Shown in pieces: positions 50,322 through 59,880 of a stretch of DNA of 64,000 bases. How positions within the stretch are numbered: the stretch's first letter is position 1; every line of letters starts with the position of its first letter. The notes under the pieces were generated by a model. It was not told the origin of the DNA. It made no database searches and saw only the letters and a program-made list of their open reading frames with translations. The DNA comes from Pythium myriotylum (Eukaryota > Oomycota > Peronosporomycetes > Pythiales > Pythiaceae). Made by a program: the position numbers and the translations under genes. The stretch is from positions 868,001 through 932,000 of the forward strand of contig JALJCQ010000027.1 of the NCBI GenBank assembly GCA_023091665.1, read 5' to 3'.

Positions 50322-51902
50322 ATGGGCTCCGAGAGCGATGAAAGCGCTGACTGCGGGTGGACGAATCGCCTCCATGTAAACCAGTACGTGGATGTGCTCG
50401 ACACAGCCAAAACCTGGTGCGAAGCCGTAGTGATTGGGTTATCCCAACGAAAAGTACACGTGCACTACCGTGGCTGGGCTGTCAAGTATAACGAGTGGCT
50501 GCAGTTCAACTCGCCGCGGCTCGCACCAGCGTACACGAGAGTTCGCAACTGGCGCATACTCTCCAAGGGAGACCGCGTTCAATTGGGGACGACAACTGAC
50601 GGGCAGCGACGACGCCTGTGGAGAAATGGGACCATTCTTCAGACTCGCCGGGGACGAGCCGACAATCCAACGCCAGCCCAAGTACTCGTTCAGCTAGACG
50701 GCGACCGTGAGCATCGTTGGGTCGACACCCAGGACGATTTGCTGTGCGCACCAGGGACGCACAGGGTGGTGCAGGTCGATGCAAGCGACAAAGCTAGTGG
50801 TGACGAAGAAGAGCCGACATTTCTGTCCGTCGGCAGTGGCTCGTCCTCAAACACCACATCTAGGGAAGACGAAGACCACAGGTCGACAAAAAGCGCGACG
50901 AAACGCTCTCGAACGGATGATCACTTGGCGAGCCCATCTACCACGCGCAAGCAACCAGATCGAGCTAGTCGCGCGAAGAGACGCTCAGCGGACGGAAAAG
51001 AAGATCTCGACAATCTAGCGACGTGGCGCGAGTCGCTGGCGCCAGGAGTGGGGCTGGAGGTGCTCGACAAGGAGAGTAACCACTGGTACGACGCGCGCGT
51101 GTTCGACAAGCGCGACGGGCTGCTCTGCATCCGTTTCCGCGGCTGGCCGTGGTGCTACGACGAGTGGATCGATCGAACGAGCGATCGACTGGCGCCGCTC
51201 GCAACCCACTTGGGGCGCTGGCGCGACTTCAAGACCGACCAAGAGGTCCAGATAGGCTTCAAGGCGAGCCCCAACGCCGACGCGCCGAGCCACTGGGAGC
51301 GCGGGATCGTGGAGCGGGTCGCGAGGAGCAAGCGCACGCTCAGCGTGCAGCGCGTCGAGGTCGTGTGGGACGGCGGCGACGGTCCGCAGAGCGAGTGGCG
51401 CGACGCGCAGGACGATCTGCTCGCGCCGATCGGCGTGCCGACGTACCCGCCGCCGAAACCAGATGCACCGGTCGATTCCGAGAGCAGTGGGAGCGACGTC
51501 GACGACGACGAGAACGAGAACGAGAACGAGAACGAGCTCTCCGCGGACGCCGACGCGAATGCGGACAATGAGGAGGACGACGCCATGTTCGTCATGCAGG
51601 TCGCCGGCCAGAAAGACGAGGGCGGCGAGCTCGCGACCGACGTCTTCGACGAGATCCTCTGCTCGATCACGCCCGACGACCTCAAGAGGGCGATCGCCGC
51701 GCACCCGCCGGACGCGTCCGGTCCGCCGTCGAAGGCGATGCGCCGGAAGGCGCGCAAGGCGGCGCTGCTGGCGGCCGTGGAGGCGGCGTTCGCGACGAGC
51801 TCGTCGTCGGACGGCGAGAAGAGCGACGTGCGGCCGCCGCGCCGTCGCTGCAGCCGCCAGGAGACGCGTCGACGCGCGGCCAAGCAGCCCGAGCACATCT
51901 AG
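50322..51902 (+). CDS. Protein with two Tudor/MBT-like modules, probable chromatin reader
   Basis: A 526-residue protein. Two copies of a module of about 125 residues lie at about 15-150 and 225-385. Each starts with a Tudor/chromo-barrel-like strand set (W(C/Y)EA..., VHYRGW or IRFRGW, then the EW and RLAP positions) and is followed by a second barrel-like part ending in WVDTQDDLLCAPGTH or WRDAQDDLLAPIGVP. Such aromatic-cage barrels usually bind methylated lysine or arginine, but the ligand here is unknown. An acidic ENENE run (GAGAAC repeats, 51511-51536) and a basic, Arg-rich tail follow. The frame continues upstream to 50103 from a GTG; the ATG at 50322 is preferred. The adjacent deubiquitinase carries the same module. 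Confidence 0.75.
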   Translation: MGSESDESADCGWTNRLHVNQYVDVLDTAKTWCEAVVIGLSQRKVHVHYRGWAVKYNEWLQFNSPRLAPAYTRVRNWRILSKGDRVQLGTTTDGQRRRLWRNGTILQTRRGRADNPTPAQVLVQLDGDREHRWVDTQDDLLCAPGTHRVVQVDASDKASGDEEEPTFLSVGSGSSSNTTSREDEDHRSTKSATKRSRTDDHLASPSTTRKQPDRASRAKRRSADGKEDLDNLATWRESLAPGVGLEVLDKESNHWYDARVFDKRDGLLCIRFRGWPWCYDEWIDRTSDRLAPLATHLGRWRDFKTDQEVQIGFKASPNADAPSHWERGIVERVARSKRTLSVQRVEVVWDGGDGPQSEWRDAQDDLLAPIGVPTYPPPKPDAPVDSESSGSDVDDDENENENENELSADADANADNEEDDAMFVMQVAGQKDEGGELATDVFDEILCSITPDDLKRAIAAHPPDASGPPSKAMRRKARKAALLAAVEAAFATSSSSDGEKSDVRPPRRRCSRQETRRRAAKQPEHI

Positions 51903-52099
51903 GCTTCCATTGCATTCCGTTGATCGAATATGACGTGGCCGCTGAACTCCTCCATGTTGTTGATTGGCTGAAATCCGCATTTGACCGTTTAGGATTGGTT
52001 GAAAGGAAGCGATTTGTCTAGATGTGTAATTTCCGTGGGTAGGGAGTCGCGAGGGCTCTCTTCACAACTGGATCCAAGGCGCGACAGGAAGCGACGACC

Positions 52100-55000
52100 A
52101 TGGCGCTGCGCGAGGCGCTGGAGCAGTGGCTGCGTGAGGACCAGCTGCAGGAGGGCGAGCAGTGGTTCGTCGTCTCGGCCGCGTGGTGGCGCGCCGCGTT
52201 CCCCGACGGCGACGACGCCATGGACGTGGCCGCGCGCGTGGCCAACGCGCCGCTCGTGGACGAGGCCGCGAGCTGCCGCGCGCGCGGCGTCGCCGTGCTG
52301 CGCCCGCGTCTCGCCGAGCAGCAGGACTACCGCCTCGTGAGCGAGCGCGTCTGGAACCGGCTCTCGCACGAGGTCGGCTTCGACTGGGAGATCGCGCGCG
52401 AGGTCGTGCCCGCCGGCGCCACGCGCGCGCTGCGCGTCGAAGTCTATCCGACGCTCTTCAAGGTGAGTGCGTCCGCGTACACGACGAGCGAACGCGCGGG
52501 TAATGACGTGCGGACTGGCAGCTCGTGTTCTGGCGAAGCGGCATGGACGAGCCCCAGCTCGTGGACGAGAAGGACGGTGACGAGACCAAGCCGTTCGTGC
52601 TGCAGGTGAGCGAGACGGCGTCGCTGCTGGACGTGCAGAGCCAGATCCAACGCGCGCTGCTGCCGCGACTGGGCGAGCTCTTCCCGGGGCTCACCGCTCG
52701 CGACGTGGAGAACGGCGTGCGCATCGCCTTCCGCCAGACAGACGCGGCGCCGTGGACACCGCTGGAAGACGCGATTGCCCACCTCATGGACGAGGCCACA
52801 ACCCGAGTCGCCGACCTGCAGCTCGAGCCGCGCGACTTCAAAGACGGCGATGAGCGTTTCCACACGCTTCTCATCGAGTCGCGCTTCCGAAGCGACGAGG
52901 AGGGAGGAACAGACTGGCGCAACGGCCGATACTACAGCGATATTGCAGCAAACGTGTGGCGCTTCCAGCTCGAACGCGACCAGCTCATCGATGCCGTGGA
53001 CACTGACAAGAAGTGGTATGAATCACGCATCGTAGATCTCACGGAAGACAAAGTCAAGGTTCACTATCGTGGGTGGACGGCCAAGTGGGACGAGTGGATT
53101 GACAGGCTCTCGGAGCGCCTCCAACCGTTGCACACGCGCGTACCTAATTGGCGCGACTTCCGCGTCGGTGATGATGTCCAGATCGGCTTCCCACAGCCCA
53201 CGCGGTCGTATCCTGAGTGGCGCAACGCCAAGATTGACGAGATCAAGAAGACAGAGACGTCTTTTGAGGTGCTAGTCAAATACGATGGTCGAAGTAAGTG
53301 GGTGGACGCGCAAGACGAGATGCTGTGTGCGCCTGGTACCCACAAGGCAGCGAACGCCGCGACTACCACGGCCCCTTCGCGACTGAGCAACTCGCTGATT
53401 ACGAAGTCTAACTACTCGGAACGTCGAGACTACTCGTACGACTATGGCCGCGGCAAACCAGACTACCCGGGTGTCGTTGGGCTTCAAAACCTTGGGAACA
53501 CGTGCTTCATGAACAGCATGCTTCAGTGCTTGAACAATGCCAAGCCACTGAAGGACTATTTTTTGGCAACTGAAGATGGGCAGCCGCTATTTGAAAAAGA
53601 CGTGAACGAGGATAATCCGCTCGGAATGAAAGGCAGAATCGCCCGTGAATTTGCGAAGCTGGTACACCGTATGTGGGGCGGCGAGTATAGCACGGTATCA
53701 CCAACAGGCCTCAAGTCCGTGATTGGCCAGTACGCACCACAGTTTGCTGGGTACCAGCAACAAGATTCGCAAGAAGTCATGAACTTTATTTTGGATGGGC
53801 TCCACGAGGACTTAAACCGTGTCAAAAAGAAGCCATATACGCAACCCGTTGAGAGAAATGGACGAGAAGATGATGAAGTTGCAGCGGAAGAGTGGGCTCA
53901 ATACCTGCGTCGAAACGACAGCGTTATTGTTGAGAACTTCATGGGCCAGCTGCGCAGCCACGTGACATGTTCCAATCCTGAGTGTGCCAACGAGTCTGTC
54001 ACATTTGACCCGTTCATGAGCCTATCGGTACCAATCCCGAGTGACGACAGTGTACCTGTCAAAGTACAGCTGTTCTGGGCCGATGGAAGCATCCCCACCA
54101 AATACGCTGTGTATGTTGAGAAGGACGCAACAATCCGTGATGTGAAAGAGAAGCTTAGTGCTCTTGCCGATGTGCCCTTCTCAAGGTTATTTTTTGTCGA
54201 GGTTAGAGGCCACAAGATCAAGAAAGTGCATCGAGACTTGACACCAGTAGATAGCGTGGCCGAAGATATTCTCCATGCCTATGAACTAGAGTTCCCTGTC
54301 AGCGAATACGAGTTTTGCTCGTCAAACCTACGACCTCTCGTTGCAACGCTAAACTCAAAGAAGAAGTCCATGCGACTCGTAGCTCTCCTTCACCAAGCTC
54401 CAGTGGCGTCTCCAGTGGATGCTCGTCAGGATGATGATGACCTGTTACAAGACGGCGCCTTCGGCCCCAAGCAGAGGCGGGTCGAAGTCGAACTATTCAA
54501 CACCCCGTTGCTGCTATCGTTGGATCTGGAACTCACGAAGGACCAAGTGCACGAGAAAGTATGGCAGGTAGTGAAGCGGCTCGTAGCAGATGATTCCTCG
54601 TACGACGACAAGACCCTGCCTTACCGCCTGCATATCACGCACCCCAACGGATCTAGTGCAGTTGTTCGTGACTTCCCTCGAGCTCCGGAGCCAGCGCAGT
54701 TGCCTGAGTCAAGTGACGACTTCAGCTTCACTCTCGAATGGAGCCGGAAAGGTTACCAGCAGGGGTACGACGAAAAGTCGGCGAAGCGGATCGAGCTTCA
54801 CGATTCGATGAAGCAGCTTAAGATCTCTCCGTCCCAAGATGATGTCTCTTTGCTGAACTGTTTGGCGAAGTTTACAGAGCGAGAACAACTGGGTAAGACG
54901 GACACGTGGTACTGCCCCAAGTGTAAAGAGCACGTTCGCGCATTCAAAAAGTTCGATCTGTTCTCGCTGCCCCGAGTTCTGATCTTCCAGCTCAAGCGCT

Positions 55001-55308
55001 TCAGATACGCCCAGAGTTCGTTCTACATGCATCGTGACAAGATCACAACGCTCGTGACGTTCCCCATCGAAGCACTGGATCTCGGTCCGTATGTCGTTGG
55101 TCCACAGCGTCATGGTAGGCTCGTATACGACTTGTTTGCGGTGTCGGAACATTCTGGAGGGCTCGGCGGAGGCCATTACACTGCTGTGGGTAAGAATCCC
55201 GAGAACGGCAAGTGGTTCAGCTACAACGACAGCTTCACCAAGGAGGCATCTGCTGATGATGCAGTGACCCCACGGGCCTACGTGCTGTTCTACGTTCGCC
55301 GAGAGTAA
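52100..55308 (+). CDS. USP4/11/15-type ubiquitin-specific protease with inserted Tudor-like module, two exons
   Basis: Exons 52100-52462 and 52522-55308 join across a 59-nt intron (GTGAGT donor, CAG acceptor, phase 0), giving 1049 residues. Exon 1 encodes a DUSP domain (WFVVSAAWWRAAF). Exon 2 starts with a Ubl-like segment, then a Tudor/MBT-like module (about 275-405; VKVHYRGWTAKWDEW), then the UCH/USP domain. Catalytic Cys is in LGNTCFMNS at about 449 and His in GGGHYTAV at about 1006, with an Asn/Asp box FSYNDS. An internal Ubl is inserted in the catalytic domain, and zinc-type CxxC pairs (CSNPEC, CPKCKEH) are present. It removes ubiquitin from proteins. The module between Ubl and catalytic domain is not part of the animal USP4/15 layout. 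Confidence 0.9.
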
Positions 55309-55499
55309 GTGCTCCGCCTCCGACATGATAACAAAACGATGCAGCTACCTTCCAACACGTTCGCTGGTGTTTATCTTTTGATGGTTGTGTTTCGAACAGG
55401 CTCCCAGGAAAACCCCGCCTGTAGGGATCTTACCCTAGACACTGAAGAACTGTCACGATGGATTTGAAATCTTTCCCACAATGCCCCGAGTCGCCCTTC

Positions 55500-57994
55500 T
55501 TATCTTGTGTGCAGGTCTCGTCGCTTCAAGTCATTCGACGTGAGAGGCACAGTTGGTGGGCGCGGGATAAATCGAAAGTGGATACCATCTCTGTCTGGAA
55601 TTGGGGACAGCTCGACTTCCTCAATTGGTAGTTTTCGCAGCCCTCGCATCAGTGCGCGTGCTCGTCCGCGGTCGTCTGGTTCGTCGAGTGCTTTGGCTGC
55701 GAACGAACAGAAGCGTATTTGGTCGCGAAGACAGAGGATGTTTCCGTAAGGTAGAACGTGGTGGAGAAACTCATCTCGGACATCTGCACAAGAAGGTGGT
55801 ACCGGCGCAAAGGTTCGTGGAGCCCGGATCGGGTGCCGTGGCGTAACGATCTCTAGGTTGTTTCCTTCCTGATCAGCATGCCGTTCAGCTGCTCCACGAA
55901 GCAAGATCTTTGGGAACTCAACGTGGGCAGCAGCGCCACGTCTTTTCCGAGTTGACTTGGTCGATTCGTGGAGCGACCGCTGCGAGTCAAACAACTTCGA
56001 CGCCAGTAAATGCATGTACGACGCTTTCTTTGTGATCTTGACAACAGATTGTCGCTTGGCTGGTGCCGACTCCTTCTCAGCATTGGCGGCACTTTGGTGT
56101 GCGAATCGCCGGTTAAAGTCTTGAGAGCGCTGTACATGCTCCCTGTTCAGCGCGCGGATAATCTCCTGGCGCGGTGCGAGGAAGATGGAGATGGTGTCGG
56201 AGCGGAGGCAAAGCACACGGCAGCTGTCGAGCGCCTCAATGTCCCAAGGCGCCCCAGACGGTGAGTTTGTGAGCACAGCCTCCTGGCCAAAGACTGCAGG
56301 CGCGCACACGACACTCACGATGGGCTGTGAGTCAATAAACGAGTGAGAGTGCGCAACGAGCCTAAGGCGTAGGGAGCCTAACTTACAAAGGCAGGCGCCA
56401 ACCGTGAAGACTTCGCCGTGACCGATACTTTGACTTCGCCTTGGATCAAGATCACAAGCACGTTGAGCTCCTCGCCGTGGCGCACAAGCAGCCGTCCGTG
56501 CTTGGCGTCAAGCGCCTTGGACGCGTAAGCGATGTGCGTGATGATGTGGTCGGGTAGCGAGCGCAGTTGCGGGACGCTGTAGAGAGCCTTCTCAGTGTTG
56601 TGCAGCACGGCTTTTTTGAACGGGTTGATTACACGTCGGTAGATATCCCCCGAGAGCACCGCGAGTTCGGCCTCAGGAGCAGCAAAGTTTACGTTGGCTG
56701 AGGCCGTGCGCAGCCCACTGTTGCCCTCGAAGAGCGAAATCTCGCCAAAGCACTGACCGGGCGTCATGGTTGCGAAGTAGCCGTTGCCGTATGCCGCGAG
56801 GCTAACGCAGCCGCTGATGAGGATATAGAAGTGGTCACCGACGTCGCCCTGGCGGAAAATGAAGTCACCGGGGCTGAAGCGTACGTAGACGCATGCACGT
56901 GCGATCTCATGGATGGCTGTGTCGGGCAGCGACGCGCTCGCGAAAAACTTGATGCTCATAAGCCACTTCTTGATGTGCCGAAGATCACTCGGAGAACGCA
57001 GGTCCGCCGCGAGCTGCAGCCGCTGCGCGATCGTGTGGGTCTGCGCCATGGACACGACGTACGACGCGCGTTCAGGGCCCGAATGTGACATGATGAAGGC
57101 CGGCGGCACGGGGCGCGCCTCATCTTCGTCCTCGGCTATTTCGCTGCTGCGGCTCAACGAACGGTGGCGTTTAGGAACGACAAGCGACGAATTGCGGTGT
57201 GCCCCACCACTTGAAGACCCCGCTGCGTCAGCAGGTGATGGTTCTTCCCAAAACGAGACGGTTTGTCTCCACACGCGACGCTGTGTACGCTGGGCTTGCA
57301 ACTTGTCGAGACGCTGGAGGTACGAGATAGCGAACACAAGTCGCTTGAAGAGGATGTGTGTCGGCGGCAGGGGCGCCACGACCTCGACGATCTCGTAGTC
57401 GTCGGGCTTGGCGAGCGGGAGGAAGTGGACTGTCTTGATCTTGGTGAAGATGTCCCCGATGGGGCGAAATCGCTTTCGCACGCGGATGTTGAGCACACTT
57501 TGGTCATGGATGTCGTAGAAGCCTAGGTCCTCGTCCCCCTCGAGTAGGTCACCGTGCCAGTAGAGCTGCTGGTCCTCGAAAGGGATGCCAAAGTCGCGCT
57601 GCACGAGCGCCTGGAGGCCGACGAGCGTGAGCGTGCGAGGCACGCGCAAGCGCTGGAGCTCGTGGAAGGTCGGTACGTGGAAAAAGAGCTCGATACGCTG
57701 TTGGTCGAGCGCCGCCGACGACGAGAAAGTCCGCCGCGTCGCCTTGATATGAACTAATGGCGGCCGCTGCTTCCTGGGCGTGATGGCTGGTGGCTGGCCC
57801 GCGCTGCGAAGAGACGAAGGCGCAGGGGAGCCGAGCAGGTGCCTCGACGAAGCGCCAGTCGTCGCGAAGGCCGCCATGCCGACCGACGCGAGTGAGGGCT
57901 TGCGCGTCGGACCCTGAAGGCTCGACGTGGCCACGGACAAAGTCGTCAGCGAGGGCTTGCGCTCGGCCGTGAGTGAGAGCCGGCGCTCGCTCAT
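55500..57994 (-). CDS. Ubl plus double cyclic-nucleotide-binding domain protein, two exons
   Basis: Exons 56387-57994 and 55500-56324 join through a 62-nt intron (GTAAGT donor, CAG acceptor, phase 0), giving 810 residues. A Ser/Arg-rich leader is followed by a ubiquitin-like fold at about 100-180 (FGIPFEDQQLYWHGDLLEGDEDLGFYDI). A cyclic-nucleotide-binding domain is at about 345-465 with FGEISLFEG, close to the phosphate-binding cassette, but without the usual PRAATV end. A second, weaker domain (about 470-600) spans the splice site: joining restores IVSVVCAPAVFGQEAVLT. No kinase or channel domain is present. It may sense cAMP/cGMP, but binding cannot be assumed. The GTG-initiated upstream frame was rejected for the ATG at 57992-57994. 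Confidence 0.8.
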
Positions 57995-58128
57995 AGCGCT
58001 CGCAGTCGGCGTCGTGCGCGTCGACACCTGTCCTGACGAATCAAAATAGACGCCAGAGAGGACGACTTGCGGTCGTGGGTTCTCTTATTACTTGCAGTGG
58101 TGATGTTTCTACAGTCGTTCCGCTCGGT

Positions 58129-59089
58129 TTATTCGGCGAGAGGTTCCTGGGGTCGACAGCACGCGCACGGCGTTTGCCCGGAGCACGAGAAGCACTTGGT
58201 GAGCACTTTGGTGCCGAACGTCGTCTTCCAGTGCGGCGGCCACGTCTTCTCGACCGACGGACGCGCGCAGAGGCGCACGTAGAGCATCGCCAGCCGCGGG
58301 TAGAGCCCGTCGAGCTGGAGCCCGCAGCGCACGGCGTACGCCACGTTGGTGAAGAGCGTGAAATCGCATAAATAGGGCGTGTCCATGGACACGAGGAACG
58401 CGCGGCCGTCGAGGTACTGCTCCCAGATGCTCAGCTCGTGCTCCAGCGCGGCCCACTTGGCCTGGAGCACCGCGGCGTTGCGCTTGTCGGTCGGGAAGCG
58501 GCGCAGGTAGACGACGAGGTCGCCGACGACCGAGAGGATCTCGTTGGCCTCGTGCATGCGCGTCTGCGCCACGGCGAAGCTGCGCACGTCGCGCGGCATG
58601 CACGGCACGGACGGGTACCGCCGCTCGAGGTACTCGAGGATCGCGGCCGACTCGTAGAGCACGAGGCGCGGTTGTTGGCTGTGGAGCAGCCAGTTGACGT
58701 CGAGCGGGGAGCCTGACGTGGGCGGCGAGGCCGGCGGCGCGAGCCCGGCCGTGAGCAGCGACTCGGCGTCGTCCATGGGTTCGACGAGCACGGGCACGCG
58801 CATGCGCGGGTTGAGCGCCTTGAAGAAGGGCGACTTGAGCACGCCGCTGGAGAAGCTCACGCAGACGCTGCGGTACGGGAGGCGCTTTTCTTCGAGCGCG
58901 ATGAGCACGCGCCAGGCTGCGAGAGACGCGTCGAGTCGTTAGCGGCGACGAGGGCGACGGCGACAGTGACAACGACAGTGCACGCGACGACGTACCTTGC
59001 GGGCTGCCCGAGCCCCAGAAGAAGACGCGCTCGTGCGGCTGCGGCGCCTGGCGCAGCAGCTCTTCCTCGGCGCTCACGGGCTCGTCCAT
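58129..59089 (-). CDS. Glutathione S-transferase with Cys-rich tail, two exons
   Basis: Exons 58996-59089 and 58129-58916 join across a 79-nt intron (GTACGT donor, CTCGCAG acceptor, phase 1), giving 293 residues. The join rebuilds a typical GST start, FFWGSGSPQ-AWRVLIALEEKRLPY. The thioredoxin-like domain includes the cis-Pro segment MRVPVLVE and the ESAAILEYLERRYP motif, with a non-conserved insertion between them. An all-alpha domain follows. The protein conjugates or binds glutathione by family; catalytic Ser/Tyr identity is unclear. The last 25 residues contain CFSCSGQTPCACC, unusual for a GST. The start codon is 121 bp from the start of the divergent SNRNP27 gene, so they share a promoter region. 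Confidence 0.88.
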
Positions 59090-59210
59090 GGCGAGACTCG
59101 GACGGAATGTGAGGGGAAGACGAAGAAGGCTCGCGAGACCTCTGCTAGCGACTGGCGGCCCTCTGTTGAGTGGTCGGCGCGGCGCGTTCTGGAAACGGCG
59201 CCAAGACACC

Positions 59211-59866
59211 ATGGCCCGCGAGCGCAGCGCGTCGCTCGACAGCCTCGGGCGCCGCAAGCGCCGCAGCGCGCGCCCGTCGTCGTCGTCGCCGCGCTCGTCG
59301 TCGCGTTCGTCGTCGTCGTCGGCGGCGGCGGCGTCGCGCTCGCCGTCGCGCTCCCGCTCGCGCTCGCGGTCGCGCCACCGCAGCCGACGACGACGCAGCC
59401 GCAGTCGCGACCGCCGGCGCCGACGCAGTCCAAGCCCCGACGAGAGAGGCCGCGAGAGGGAGAGGCACCGTCGCCGCCGCTCGCACTCGCGCTCGAGGTC
59501 GAGGTCGACGGCGCGTCGCGAGAGCGCGAGACCAAAGCCGAACGGCTCCACGAGGTGCGTACGCGAGGGAGGGAGGGCCTCGTGGATTCAGGATCGCTGA
59601 CCGCCGTGGCTCTCTGCAGCGCTCCTAGACCGGCCACGGAGGCAGCGCCGGCGCCGCCGCCTGCGCCCGACACGACGTCGCAGCTGAGCGAGGAAGAGCA
59701 GATGCGCCTCATGCTGGGCTTCGGCGGCTTCGACTCGACCAAGGGCAAGCCCGTGGACGACAACAGCCACGGCGCCGCGGTCGGCGCCGCCCGCAAGGAA
59801 TCCAAGCGCGAGTACCGACAGTACATGAACCGCCGCGGCGGCTTCAACCGGCCGCTCGAGAAATAG
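59211..59866 (+). CDS. SNRNP27: U4/U6.U5 tri-snRNP 27 kDa protein (SNRNP27), two exons
   Basis: Exons 59211-59554 and 59620-59866 join across a 65-nt intron (GTGCGT donor, CTGCAG acceptor, phase 2), giving 196 residues. The N-terminal half is an RS-rich domain of alternating Arg and Ser. The C-terminal half carries the conserved SNRNP27 block: EEEQMRLMLGFGGFDSTKGK, then REYRQYMNRRGGFNRPLEK to the stop. The protein is a component of the spliceosome tri-snRNP and influences 5' splice-site choice. Length and domain order are standard. The stop is 14 bp from the stop of the convergent LRR gene. Confidence 0.93.
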
Positions 59867-59880
59867 ACTCGCTACTTCTC

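Noticed and set aside
58109..59551. 480-codon open frame on minus spanning GST and SNRNP27
   Set aside because: Only its short stretch 58996-59089 is real (GST exon 1); the rest is antisense to the RS domain or out of frame with GST exon 2.
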